64,000 nt of DNA from Chitinophagaceae bacterium (GCA_020403425.1 JADBXR010000002.1:62001-126000), one strand, 5' to 3'. Positions 53,701-63,625 are shown, counted from the first letter of the stretch. The notes: generated by a model from the sequence alone, not told the origin. Numbers and translations: made by a program.

Positions 53701-54099
53701 ATGGAAGTCAAAATTGATACCAAGGAAAAATTTACGGTTGTAACGCCGATTCGACCGGAACTCTCTGACAATATAGCAGCACAACTGACCGAGACCTGTA
53801 CCGGGCAACTGCAAAAAGAGGTAAAAAACGTTGTGTTAAACCTTAGTGAAGTAGCAGGCATTGAAGAAGGCGCTGCCGGCACCCTGGCAGAACTGCAGCA
53901 GACATTCTACGACAATCACGCATCCTTTGTGATCTGCTGCCTACAACCTGCCGTAGAAGAAAGCCTGGAAAAACTGGAACTACTTGAATTGCTGAATATT
54001 ACACCTACAGAAAGTGAGGCATGGGATATTGTGCAGATGGAAGAGATCGAACGGGAATTACTCGATGGCGACGACATGGAATTCGAAAATAACGGATAA
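53701..54099 (+). CDS. STAS-domain protein (anti-sigma antagonist-like)
   Basis: A 132-residue protein from ATG 53701 (MEVKIDTKEKFTVV). It has the SpoIIAA-like STAS fold: strand KFTVVTPIRPEL, helix, strand VKNVVLNLSEVAGIEEGAAGTL, where the usual phosphorylatable Ser/Thr of the DxS motif region is replaced by Glu/Gly (VAGIEEGAAG). That suggests it is not regulated by phosphorylation. The C-terminus is acidic. The dnaJ-like gene follows after 8 bp. Confidence 0.8.
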   Translation: MEVKIDTKEKFTVVTPIRPELSDNIAAQLTETCTGQLQKEVKNVVLNLSEVAGIEEGAAGTLAELQQTFYDNHASFVICCLQPAVEESLEKLELLELLNITPTESEAWDIVQMEEIERELLDGDDMEFENNG

Positions 54100-54107
54100 A
54101 CGGGTAC

Positions 54108-54761
54108 ATGAATCCCTCCAGAGATTATTATCAGATATTGGGGATCGCCCCTACGGCCAGCAGCCAGGATATCAAAAAAGCCTTTCGCAGGCTGGCACTG
54201 GTCCATCACCCCGATACATCACAGGACCCAAAGCTCTCCGCGGCCATATTCGCTCTTATACAGGAAGCCTACCGGGTACTCTCCGATCCGAATGAGAGGG
54301 TACGCTATCACTATGCCCGCCATCTGCTTCAACCGAAACTGACTCCCATACCAGAGGCCATTTCTGCCCAGGAAGTACGTGACCTGGGGCAAAAACTATA
54401 CAGGAATACCCTGCAGCAGGACCCTTTCCGACTGAACCGTGACCAGTTGTTCCTGCAGGTCATGGACCTTCTTTCCGATCATAACCTGGGGCTCCTGCAG
54501 CAAAATCAGGACCCCGACCTTTTGCTCCAGTTTCTGGGCATGGTTGGCGGTGCTTCCAGGGAACTTTCCCAAGCACAATCCAATACCATTTTTGAACGTC
54601 TGCAGCCACTTGCCGACCGATATACCCTTACTGCCGAAGCTTTCAAAAAACAGATCAGGGAATACCGGCAATACCATTTCTGGAACCGGTACAAGCCCCT
54701 AGTAGCACTGGCCATCGCCTTGCTGTTCTGTCTGGCGCTGTATTTTTCTGTCCGCAAATAA
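54108..54761 (+). CDS. J-domain protein with C-terminal membrane anchor
   Basis: A 217-residue protein. The J domain (5-70) has DYYQILGIAPTASSQDIKKAF, the HPD motif in LVHHPDTSQD (about 33-37) and EAYRVLSDPNERVRY. There is no Gly/Phe or zinc-finger region, so it is not DnaJ itself. The C-terminal hydrophobic segment (about 195-213, LVALAIALLFCLALYF) would anchor it in the inner membrane with the J domain in the cytoplasm, recruiting DnaK there. Pairs with the STAS gene upstream. Confidence 0.82.
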   Translation: MNPSRDYYQILGIAPTASSQDIKKAFRRLALVHHPDTSQDPKLSAAIFALIQEAYRVLSDPNERVRYHYARHLLQPKLTPIPEAISAQEVRDLGQKLYRNTLQQDPFRLNRDQLFLQVMDLLSDHNLGLLQQNQDPDLLLQFLGMVGGASRELSQAQSNTIFERLQPLADRYTLTAEAFKKQIREYRQYHFWNRYKPLVALAIALLFCLALYFSVRK

Positions 54762-54762
54762 A

Positions 54763-54789
54763 AAGGCCGCCGATGGTATCGGCGGCCTT
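54763..54789. terminator. Terminator between J-domain and DUF4397 genes
   Basis: Perfect 12-bp stem AAGGCCGCCGAT/ATCGGCGGCCTT (54763-54774, 54778-54789) with a 3-nt loop; A-rich on the left, giving a T-run on the minus strand. Confidence 0.88.
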
Positions 54790-54809
54790 GTATATAAGAT
54801 CTGTCCTGA

Positions 54810-55601
54810 TTAATTGTGCAGGAAGGTAGCCAAAGCCCTTGCTTTGGTACCGGTTGCCAGGTTACCATCTCCTCTGTAAACAAGCGTGTAAGAACGCTGG
54901 TTAGCAAAAGAAACACCATTTAACTGGCTAAGGGTGATCTGTGTACCACTTCTTCTTACATACAATGTATCGCTCAACTGTGTATTGGACGCAAAAGAGT
55001 TGAATGTTTTGATCTCACCTGGTTTTACGCTGGTGAAAATATTGGCATTCCTTCTTGCAGAGTAGATATCAATGGTTTTTCCGGTTGTATCATTCCATAC
55101 GGCATGAACAAAACGGAGACCATAATAACCATTCAGTGGCTTGGTATAAGCATCCGGCAGGAACATCTGGCTGGAATCACGTCCTGATGTGATCGAATCG
55201 GTCATCAGCAGGGTATAATATTGACCGGCCTGAAAAACTTTGGTAAAGTTGATCAAACGGGTAGAATCGGGCGATGCAGAAGCAAAACCGTGAATATTCA
55301 CCCTGAACTGGTTCAGACCAGGTTGAACTGCAACATAACCAAAAGAAGCGTTGGACGGGAAGATGGCACCATAGGTCAGGAACGGAGCATTCATCTTGAT
55401 ATCATTCACATATACGTTGAATGAATCTGGAGCATTGAATATCTGTCTGAAGGATGGTGCCGCATGAACCACGCGCACATAGGCCGTAGACTCGTCCGAA
55501 AGCGTGTAGTTGGCAGTTTTATCAGCTTGTTTTTTACATGCAGAGAACATCAATATCCCCGCAGCAAAAAGGCTTGTATATAATGTGATCTTTTTCATCA
55601 T
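54810..55601 (-). CDS. DUF4397 lipoprotein
   Basis: A 263-residue lipoprotein: signal peptide with lipobox MFSAC followed by KKQADK. The mature part is a DUF4397 domain (AYVRVVHAAPSF, FNVYVND, TYGAIFPSN), a beta-rich extracellular fold common in Bacteroidota. Function unknown. It is the third gene of the susC-susD unit (21-bp gap), so it may be a surface-exposed glycan-binding or accessory lipoprotein (inference). Confidence 0.83.
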   Translation of the reverse strand: MMKKITLYTSLFAAGILMFSACKKQADKTANYTLSDESTAYVRVVHAAPSFRQIFNAPDSFNVYVNDIKMNAPFLTYGAIFPSNASFGYVAVQPGLNQFRVNIHGFASASPDSTRLINFTKVFQAGQYYTLLMTDSITSGRDSSQMFLPDAYTKPLNGYYGLRFVHAVWNDTTGKTIDIYSARRNANIFTSVKPGEIKTFNSFASNTQLSDTLYVRRSGTQITLSQLNGVSFANQRSYTLVYRGDGNLATGTKARALATFLHN

Positions 55602-55622
55602 TGATATCTTTTAGCTTAACAA

Positions 55623-57266
55623 TTATTTTTGAGTGAACCAGGGTTCTTTGGTATGGTAATCCAATCCCGGAAAGGCACCGATCCTGGTTAACTCAGGGAT
55701 ATTATACAGGTATTCTGAGTTGTAACGTGGTCTTGCACGGTAAACAAGGTTTCCATTGTTATCCGGATACAGGTCAGCTCCTGACGGTGGTGTAAAGCCC
55801 ACATATACCGGTTTGCCACTAACGGGATCCAGGTCCTTGTTGTAGTGGTATCTGCGCATATCAGCCCAGGTCTCATGCATACCGAAACCATACAGTGCGA
55901 TGTATTTCTGCAGCATGATATGACTCAGGGTCAGGTTAGCCGCAGTTGGAACGATCTCCGGACGGGCCAGGAAATTCGCCTTGATGGTAGCAGTGATCTG
56001 CTTGGCAGCAGGAACATTGGTTGAATAAGTGGTGGTCAGCATATCGAAATTCAGGCTGATGGCGTTCTGATAAGCAGCCAGAGCACCGGCCTTATCCCCT
56101 TTTCTGAAAAGGGCTTCCGCTTTCAGGAACTGCATTTCAGCAGCTGTCATGATGGGGAACTCAGCAGCATTCCTGAAAATATAACGGCAGTTATTCTCAT
56201 TGGCAGGTCCCGCAGTGGTGGCAAAAGTTCCGCCCCAGAAATTGCTTGGCTGGTCATTGGTGGTCAAACCGGAAGTTCCTTTATTGGGCTTAGTACCCTT
56301 AAAGGTTCCATTGGGGTTCTCACGCAGGATATACCAGTTCCTTGGATCCTCTACTCCGGTGAAAATATCTGGGTTCAGGCCACTCATCAGATCGGCGATA
56401 TAGGCGCCCTGACGGATCGTACCTACGTTACCCCTTAAGATACCATAGTAGTTGGAGGTACCAGTGATACCCGTATTGGCAAATTTAGCCGTAGCATTGT
56501 CTGCATTCGTGGACATGGCCAGGTTGGCATATTTCACAACAGAGTCTGCGTTATAAGTGGTCTTGTTGGACAGATAACCATAAGAACGTGCCATGATGCC
56601 ATAAACAAACTTTTTCCATTTGTTCACATCACCACCATTGAAATACGCGTCTCCGATGGCCAGGTTAGCAGGACTTACAGCACCGCCTGTCATGTTCAGG
56701 TAATCCAATGCGCGGAAGCACTGTGCCCTTACGCTATCGTATACCTCATTCTGGTTATCATACAGGAACTGCTGTAACTGGGTGTTGAAGGCCTGCTTCA
56801 GGATCACTTCACCGTATTGATTGGTCAGCATCAGCCATGACCAGGCACGGATGGCAGTACCGACTCCCACATAGTCCCATTTCTTCTCTTCCGCAGCCCA
56901 CTCTACCATCCTGTTCAGGTTCTGTCCCTGTCCAAAATAGTGCATGGCCCAGATGGATCCCATGTTATCGGAAGCACCTGTGGCACCTGCCATCTGGTCG
57001 AAAGCGTTACCTGTGGTATTGGTTTCCCAGTACTGGATATAACGGCCTACCAGCAAACCATCGTTGGCCAGACCGTAGGCACTACCGGCAGCGGCAGAGC
57101 TACCTACGAAGTTACCAATGAGACCGGGCAGTATAGATTCAACCGGAACGCGGGTGGTGGCGTTCGGGTTGGCGTATGCGTCATCTAATTTTTTCTTACA
57201 GGAAGTAAACGCAATAGCGCTGACAGCCGATAGTGTAAGAATAGATTTTATCAATTTATTTTTCAT
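55623..57266 (-). CDS. SusD/RagB-family outer-membrane nutrient-binding lipoprotein
   Basis: A 547-residue lipoprotein with lipobox FTSC followed by KKK. The fold is the SusD-like-2 type, with helical TPR-like segments and typical C-terminal text (YALYGFGMHETWADMRRYHY, SGADLYPDNNG). It forms the lid of the SusC channel and captures glycans or peptides. Placed 36 bp after susC. Because the susC copy is interrupted, its function depends on whether SusC is made. Confidence 0.9.
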   Translation of the reverse strand: MKNKLIKSILTLSAVSAIAFTSCKKKLDDAYANPNATTRVPVESILPGLIGNFVGSSAAAGSAYGLANDGLLVGRYIQYWETNTTGNAFDQMAGATGASDNMGSIWAMHYFGQGQNLNRMVEWAAEEKKWDYVGVGTAIRAWSWLMLTNQYGEVILKQAFNTQLQQFLYDNQNEVYDSVRAQCFRALDYLNMTGGAVSPANLAIGDAYFNGGDVNKWKKFVYGIMARSYGYLSNKTTYNADSVVKYANLAMSTNADNATAKFANTGITGTSNYYGILRGNVGTIRQGAYIADLMSGLNPDIFTGVEDPRNWYILRENPNGTFKGTKPNKGTSGLTTNDQPSNFWGGTFATTAGPANENNCRYIFRNAAEFPIMTAAEMQFLKAEALFRKGDKAGALAAYQNAISLNFDMLTTTYSTNVPAAKQITATIKANFLARPEIVPTAANLTLSHIMLQKYIALYGFGMHETWADMRRYHYNKDLDPVSGKPVYVGFTPPSGADLYPDNNGNLVYRARPRYNSEYLYNIPELTRIGAFPGLDYHTKEPWFTQK

Positions 57267-57302
57267 ACAAACTCATTTATGTGTTGATCTGAAATAACAG
57301 TT

Positions 57303-60300
57303 TTAGAAATTAGCCCTTAATCCGAAGTTCATACTGATCGGCGTTGGCAGGTTTCCGTAATCGAAACCAAAACCACCAATACCTTTTGAAGCTGCAGTAT
57401 TACCATTGGATGCCGGATCTGCACCAGTATAGTTGGTGAACAGCAACAGGTCGTTTCCGGTGAAGAACAGGCTCAGCGACTTCAGACCTTTGATCTTACG
57501 GATAGACGCTGGTGAAAACTGGTAACTCAGGGTAACATCTCTCAAACGCAGCCAGTTCACATTACGCTCGATGAATTCTTCTTCGGGCATGGTTGTGTAG
57601 TACAACTGGTTGTAGTAAGGAGTGATCGCAATCGTGTTCTTGGTAGGGTTAGCGGTATTCTGATATCCATCGTTCAACACACCCTGAACAACTCTTGGAG
57701 TGGTCCTGTCTGCGGTATGGATCGCACTTCTACCCTGGTAGGTCAGGTACATTTCTGTTGCGTTAAACACATCTCCACCCACTTTCAGATCCCACAGGAA
57801 ACTCAGGTTCCAGTTCTTGTAGCGGATATTGTTGGTGGTACCCAATGTAAACTTAGGCGTTCTGTCTCCGCGTACTTTGAAAGTACCATCGATCACAGGT
57901 AAACCGGTTGATGGGTTGATCAGGATATCACCATTGTTATTCCTGGCATAACCAAAAGAGGTAATGGTTCCGGTAGATGATTCACGGATCAGACCACCTC
58001 TTGCATTACCATACAACCAGGTATCAGCAATATAGTATTCGTAAGCGATGGACTCAGGCAGTTTCATCACTTTGCTCCACATGTGGGCGAAATTGAAACG
58101 GATGTTCCAGTTCAGGTCTTTTTTCCTGATTGGAGTATAATCCAGGCTCAGCTCGATACCCTGGTTACGGGTAGTGGCTGCATTCTGCGTATTCAGGATG
58201 AAACCGGTACCATAACTGGCACGGAAACCCTGGCTGATCTGGTCGTAGGCCAGTGTGTTATAGTAAGCCGCGTCGATAGAAAGTTTGTTATCGAACATTT
58301 TCAGTTCGGTTCCCACTTCATAGGTATTCTGACGCTCAGGTTTCAGGTCAGGGTTGTTGTTATCAAAACCATAAGAGTAAGCAGTGATCGGTGAACTTGC
58401 GAAGTTGTTCACGAATACAGACTGGTTACGGTAAGGATCAGATAAACGAGCGGTGCTGGCCAAGGATGTTCTTAGTTTGGCGTAGTTCAGCAGGCCGCTT
58501 TTCTTCAATCCGGGGAAGATATCGGTCAGGATCACACTCAAGCTACCACCGGGGTAGTTGTAGTTACGATTGGCAGCAGTAAAGATGGATGCTGCTTCGA
58601 AACGATGTGTGTAGTTGAAGAAGATCACGTTCTTATAACTAATGGCAGCTTCTCCGAAATAGGCCATCTGCCTGGAGATGGATAGGTTATAACCACCATT
58701 GTTGTTACGAAGCAGACGAACCCTTGTGTTCACTTTGGTATTGCTGCTGTCATTTCCATAAGGATCGGTCAAACCTGTACCAAAGATCGCGAACATGCGG
58801 CTCTCATAATCCTGCCACATGGTTCCTGCCATACCACGGAGCGAGAAGTCGCCAACCGTTTTACGTGCAGTAGCTGTAATGGTGTGGTTGTAACCATAAT
58901 ATTCTCTCCAGTAGTTATCCAGTGCACCACCTGTAGACAAGCTGTATTGGCTTGATTGCGGATGGTAACGTGTATAACCGGTCATCTTATAGGTATCGTA
59001 TCCGAAACGTCCGGCGATGGTCAGCCAGTTGGTAGGATAGATATTGACACCCAGTGAAGCCACATAACGGTTGGTCTCATCCTTACTGTGGTTCCTGTTC
59101 ACACTGAACAGCGGGTTATCGGTCTCTGAGTTAGGGCTGGCAGCATACAGGGTCTGTTTGTTACCCAGCGCATCCTGGTAGTTCTGCATGTTATTGTCAG
59201 AAGGCCACACATACAGGTTCAGCAGGTATCCACCCGCACCACGCAGTGGTTTATCGTTGATGGTGTTGGTGAAATTGATAGAAGGCGTGATATCCATGAA
59301 CTTACCAAATTTGGTAGAGTTGGATACACGCACCGTGAATTTCTTGAAATCGTTGGTAGGGATCACACCAGACTGTCCTACATAAGAAAGAGAAACGCGG
59401 TAAGAGGATTTTTGTGTACCAAAATCCAGACCCAGGTTATGGGTTTGTGTGAAACCTGTTCTGAAGAAATTATGCAGGTTATCATATTTCTTGGTATCAG
59501 CTGGATAAGCAGGTCCAAAATAAGTACCGGAACCACTGTTGAAGATGTTCTGAGAAACACCATTGGTACCCGGACTGTAGTTATCGTTGGTTTCAAGGAA
59601 ACGGGTAACTTTCTGCAGACGGAAGCTATTATCATAACTTACGCTGATCTTACGACCTGTTTCGATCCTTGCTTTTTTGGTAGTGATCACGATCGCACCG
59701 GAACTTGCCTGGCTACCATATAAGGCAGTAGCCTCAGGTCCTTTCAGTACGGTCACTGATTCGATATCGTTAGGGTTGATATCCGCGATACGGTTGGTAT
59801 AGTCGTTGTTACGGTTGGGACGGTCAGAAGCCAGACCCAATGCAGAACCACCATTGGAGGTTTCGTCGATGGTCTGGTTATCAAGGATGATACCATCCAC
59901 AACAAACAGTGGTGAGTTACTCAATGAAAGAGAGTTGAAACCACGCAGTACGATCTATGAAGACGCACCCGCAGAACCAGTTGTTGGCGTAATGGTCAGA
60001 CCAGATACCCTACCCTGCAAGCTGTTCAGGAAGTTCTCACGCTGTGTTTCAGCGATCTCCTTTCCCTTCACAGACTGGGTAGAATAACCAAGCTCCCTTG
60101 GCTTCTTTTTGATGTCCATGGCTACTACCACTTCTTCCAGTTCGGCAACTTCGGCCCTGAGCACCAGGTCCATCTTGGCACCCGTAACCGGAACCCTCCT
60201 GGTTTCAAAACCAACTGAAGTGATCAACAGGGTTTGTCCATTGGAAGCTTTAATGGTGAATGCACCTTTGTCATTGGTCTGGGTTACACTGGTTGTTCCC

Positions 60301-60449
60301 ACTACACGAATGGTCACACCCGCCAAAGGTGTTTTTTTGTCCGCATCCTGGATCGTACCGGATACGGTTTGGCTTTGCCCGAAAGCAGGCAACGAGAAAA
60401 TGAAAAGCAGTAGAGCTACCACTTTCATCAAAGAAGCGACTTTTCTCAT
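57303..60449 (-). pseudogene. SusC/RagA TonB-linked outer-membrane receptor, interrupted by one in-frame TAG
   Basis: One continuous frame from ATG 60449 to TAA 57303 (about 1048 codons) broken only by TAG at 59957-59955. Before the stop: signal peptide (MRKVASLMKVVALLLF), a carboxypeptidase-regulatory-like domain (27-110) and the SusC entry ELGYSTQSVKGKEI, SLQGRVSGLTI. After it: IVLRGFNSLS, LFVVDGIILDN plug motif and a full 22-strand-type barrel ending in GLRANF. Homologues usually have a polar residue such as Gln at the stop position (ASS-x-IVLRGF), so CAG to TAG is the simplest change. A TTG ten codons later cannot rescue export. Recent pseudogene, sequence error or readthrough. Confidence 0.88.
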
Positions 60450-60535
60450 AACTAGTTTTTTGGTTTCTTATTCAGTAAGTACTCGTTCCGGAGGTTATGA
60501 CAATACTGTTATAACCCCTTAAAGACAGTAGAACC

Positions 60536-60730
60536 CTGCAAAACATTGCATCCTTTATGGATTTTTTTTACGCAAAAAGCTGCAAAAACAAATCAATGTT
60601 GGAACATGCCTACAGAAATTCTATAGCAATGTTAAAGTTTGTGTACCAGATTAACGAATTTATTTGATGAGCTTTTTTTCCACATCGGTGAATCGAAAAT
60701 GGGGAGGTCGAAAAACTGCAAAAACCTGCA
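60536..60730. promoter_or_regulatory. Three paired CTGCAAAA-type motifs between deoR and susC
   Basis: CTGCAAAACATTGCA (60536-60550), GCAAAAAGCTGCAAAA (60573-60588) and CTGCAAAAACCTGCA (60716-60730) each hold two TGCA/GCAAAA words about 9-10 bp apart. They are candidate operators for the adjacent DeoR-family regulator controlling the sus-like genes. The remaining part of the 60450-60754 gap is A/T-rich with no other feature I can name. Confidence 0.45.
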
Positions 60731-60754
60731 ATTTTAGGTATCAAAGCAAGAGGC

Positions 60755-61501
60755 CTATAAGATTGATATCCCTTTCTCACGGTAAGGGGTAAGTGCAGGG
60801 TCTTCGGGGTCGAGCTCCGTGATGAGTATATCGATATCCTCCGGCTTACAGACTTGCAAACGCTGGATCGTATTCAGCTTCTCGGATATCGCCAGTGAAA
60901 TGGTTTTTCCGGCGCATTTGATCATGGCTCTTTTCACTTCAATGATCTCCCATTCCAGGTCGGAAATACCAAACTCGGCATCGATACTGTTGGTTCCCAG
61001 GATACAGAGATCGGCCTTGATCTGTCCCAGCCGCTGGGTCACTTCGGCGCCTACGGACATCTGGGCATTCTTCAATAACTTGTTGCCCACAAAAATGACC
61101 TCACTGGTAGGATGTTCCAGCAGTTCCAGTGCAATGGGCACGCTTACAGTAATAAAGGTAGCATTCAGGTCTGGTGGCAACGACTTTACCAGCTCACGGA
61201 TGGTGGTGCCACCCGATAACAGTACCATCATGCCATCCTGGATCAGCTGGATGGCTTTGTAAGCGATACTCTTCTTCTCGGGTAGCGAATAGATCGTGGG
61301 ACTTTCCAGGGTAAAATGGAAAGACTTTGACAAAGCCCCCCCATGCACTTTGATCAGCTTCCCTTCTTCGGCCAGCTCCTGCAGATCGCGGCGCACCGTA
61401 TCTTCCGATACGTCCAACTGCTCACTCAGGTCTGAAGAGAGCACTTTATTATGTACATTGATCTGCTGAATGATATACGCCTGTCGTTCCTTCTTAAGCA
61501 T
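60755..61501 (-). CDS. DeoR/GlpR-family transcriptional regulator
   Basis: A 248-residue regulator. Winged HTH with the DeoR signature (1-57: ERQAYIIQQI, LSSDLSEQLDVSEDTVRRDL and GKLIKVHGGAL) and a C-terminal DeoRC sugar-phosphate sensor domain (75-235; VLLSGGTTIRELVKSLP, CILGTNSIDAEFGIS). Such proteins usually repress sugar-utilisation genes until a phosphorylated sugar binds. Being upstream of and codirectional with susC-susD-DUF4397, it is their likely regulator (inference). Confidence 0.9.
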   Translation of the reverse strand: MLKKERQAYIIQQINVHNKVLSSDLSEQLDVSEDTVRRDLQELAEEGKLIKVHGGALSKSFHFTLESPTIYSLPEKKSIAYKAIQLIQDGMMVLLSGGTTIRELVKSLPPDLNATFITVSVPIALELLEHPTSEVIFVGNKLLKNAQMSVGAEVTQRLGQIKADLCILGTNSIDAEFGISDLEWEIIEVKRAMIKCAGKTISLAISEKLNTIQRLQVCKPEDIDILITELDPEDPALTPYREKGISIL

Positions 61502-61545
61502 AGTTAAAAATAAGGATAGTATTGAAACAAAGCACAGAAAAGATG

Positions 61546-61633
61546 GAGGGGGCTGGATGCTGGATGCTGGACGGTAGATTCTGGATGCTGGATACTAGAT
61601 ACTAGTATCCAGCATCCAGCCCCCCCCTTTTTC
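61546..61633. repeat. Octamer repeat and 18-bp hairpin between divergent deoR and dnaG
   Basis: Units of GGATGCTG/GGATACTA occupy 61551-61620. Positions 61581-61598 and 61602-61619 form a perfect 18-bp stem with a 3-nt loop (ATA), followed by a run of eight C and five T. It lies between divergent genes, where a terminator is not expected. Confidence 0.85.
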
Positions 61634-61670
61634 CATAACTCTCATTATCCTACCTTAGCAGCCCGCAATT

Positions 61671-63605
61671 ATGATCAGTCCCAATACCATTCAGCAGATC
61701 ACCAGCCGTATCGACATCATTGATGTGGTGGGCGAATTCGTGAAGCTGAAGAAAAGAGGGACCAATTACCTGGGCCTCTGCCCTTTTCACAACGAAAAGA
61801 GTCCTTCCTTCACCGTATCACCCGCCAAGGAGATCTACAAATGTTTTGGCTGCGGCAAAAGCGGTAATACCATCACGTTCCTGATGGAACATGAGAAGTA
61901 CAATTATGTGGAAGCCCTTCGCTGGCTGGCAGCGCGTTACAATATTGAAGTAGAGGAAACCGAGACCAGCCCGGAACAGAAACAGCTGATCCAGACGGCC
62001 GACAGCCTCTTTATCATCAACAACTTCGCCAGGCAGTTCTTTACCAATGCCCTGTTCAATACGGAGGATGGGAAAGCCATCGCACTCTCCTACCTGCACG
62101 AACGAGGCTTCCGGAACGAAACGATCGAAAAGTTCCAGATCGGCTATAACCCCGATTCGCGGGATGGGCTGACCAGGGCACTGCTCTCGAACCAGTTCAA
62201 CAAAGAACTGCTTCCCAAAACGGGACTGGTATCGGTACGTAATGGCGATGAACTGGTGGACAATTATCGCGGACGTATCATCTTCCCTATCCATAACCAT
62301 ACGGGTAAGATCATAGGTTTTGGCGCCCGCGTCATCGGCAAAAGCGACCGCGGCCCCAAATACATCAACACTCCCGAGAACGAGGTATATAGCAAAAGCA
62401 AGATCCTCTATGGAATGTACCAGGCCAGGATGGCCATTGACAAGGCCGATGAATGCCTGCTGGTAGAAGGGTATACCGATGTGGTAAGCCTGCACCAGGC
62501 CGGTATCGAGAACGTAGTGGCCAGTGGCGGTACGTCATTAACAACCGAACAACTGCGGCTGATCAGAAAATATACCAACAACCTCACCATCGTGTACGAT
62601 GGTGATAAGGCCGGCGTGAAAGCTGCCTTGCGGGGACTGGATATGGCACTGGAAGAAGGCCTGAATGTGAGACTGGTGCTGATACCCGACAACGAGGACC
62701 CGGATAGTTATGTGAACAAAGTTGGCGCCGCAGCATTCAACGAGTTCGTGGCCACTTCCAAAAAGGACTTCATCATTTTTCAGCTGGAAGTGATGCTGCA
62801 GGAAGCAGGCAGCGACGTGAGCCGGAAAAGTTCCGTGGTGAACCAGATAGCCGAAACCCTGAGCCGCATCAGCAAAGCCGAGGATTTTACCCGGCAGCAG
62901 GATTATATACGCCAATGCGCTTCACTGCTGAAGATCGATGAAACGGGACTGACCAACCTCGTCAACAAATACAAACGCGACAAGATCACCAAGGAGGAAA
63001 AAAAGCTGTCGCAGGACGAGGCCAATTTCCTGATGCAGGAAGCCGCCGCACAACCTGAGGATGTACTGGACGATACCACCCTGCTCTTTAACCAGGATGA
63101 AGCCTATGAGCGCAACATACTCCGCGTATTGCTCGAATACGGCCTGCGCACCTGGGATGAACAGCGTAGTATGGCCGACTATATTTTTGAAGAGCTGGAA
63201 CAGTTCCATTTCGACAACCCCGAACTGGAAAAACTGTACGAAGAATACAAAAGCTGGTATGCCCGCGGACTGGAGCCTACCACCAAGACCCTGCTGTACC
63301 ACGAGAACGAAACGATCCGCAACCTCGTGATCAGTATCAGTGTAACCCCACATGAGCTAAGCCAGAAATGGGATGAAGTGATGGAAAGCATGAATATCGT
63401 AAATCGCGATACCAGCATGCAGGACGTACTGATGAGCGTGAACTACTTCAAACTCCGCAAGATCAAAAGAATGATCGAAGAGAACCAGCGCGATATTGAA
63501 AAAGCCTCCTACGAGGATTTCAAACTGTTGCATGAAGTGCACAAACACCTGAAGGAAGTGGAGAAGGAACTGACCCGTCAGTTGGGCACGGTCATCATCA
63601 AATAA
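61671..63605 (+). CDS. dnaG: DNA primase DnaG
   Basis: A 644-residue primase making RNA primers at the replication fork. CHC2 zinc finger with Cys37, His40, Cys58 and Cys61 (LCPFHNEKSPSF ... KCFGCGKSG), an RNA-polymerase basic domain (125-240, GFRNETIEKFQIGYNPDS, GRIIFPIHNHTGKIIGFGAR in part) and the Toprim core with LLVEGYTDVVSLHQAG (Glu) and YDGDKAG (Asp-x-Asp). The C-terminal part binds DnaB helicase. Monocistronic. Confidence 0.95.
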   Translation: MISPNTIQQITSRIDIIDVVGEFVKLKKRGTNYLGLCPFHNEKSPSFTVSPAKEIYKCFGCGKSGNTITFLMEHEKYNYVEALRWLAARYNIEVEETETSPEQKQLIQTADSLFIINNFARQFFTNALFNTEDGKAIALSYLHERGFRNETIEKFQIGYNPDSRDGLTRALLSNQFNKELLPKTGLVSVRNGDELVDNYRGRIIFPIHNHTGKIIGFGARVIGKSDRGPKYINTPENEVYSKSKILYGMYQARMAIDKADECLLVEGYTDVVSLHQAGIENVVASGGTSLTTEQLRLIRKYTNNLTIVYDGDKAGVKAALRGLDMALEEGLNVRLVLIPDNEDPDSYVNKVGAAAFNEFVATSKKDFIIFQLEVMLQEAGSDVSRKSSVVNQIAETLSRISKAEDFTRQQDYIRQCASLLKIDETGLTNLVNKYKRDKITKEEKKLSQDEANFLMQEAAAQPEDVLDDTTLLFNQDEAYERNILRVLLEYGLRTWDEQRSMADYIFEELEQFHFDNPELEKLYEEYKSWYARGLEPTTKTLLYHENETIRNLVISISVTPHELSQKWDEVMESMNIVNRDTSMQDVLMSVNYFKLRKIKRMIEENQRDIEKASYEDFKLLHEVHKHLKEVEKELTRQLGTVIIK

Positions 63606-63625
63606 GCCCTGCCCCGCATCTTTTT

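Noticed and set aside
24345..60449. Genome-wide TAG reassignment to an amino acid
   Set aside because: TAG is the natural stop of several well-bounded genes in the same window (malQ, xerD, DUF2911, PafA-like phosphatase, glucan phosphorylase, 7118-7603).
61546..61633. Hairpin between deoR and dnaG as an intrinsic terminator
   Set aside because: Although a stem and T-run exist, the flanking genes diverge, so no transcript is expected to end there; kept as a repeat structure instead.
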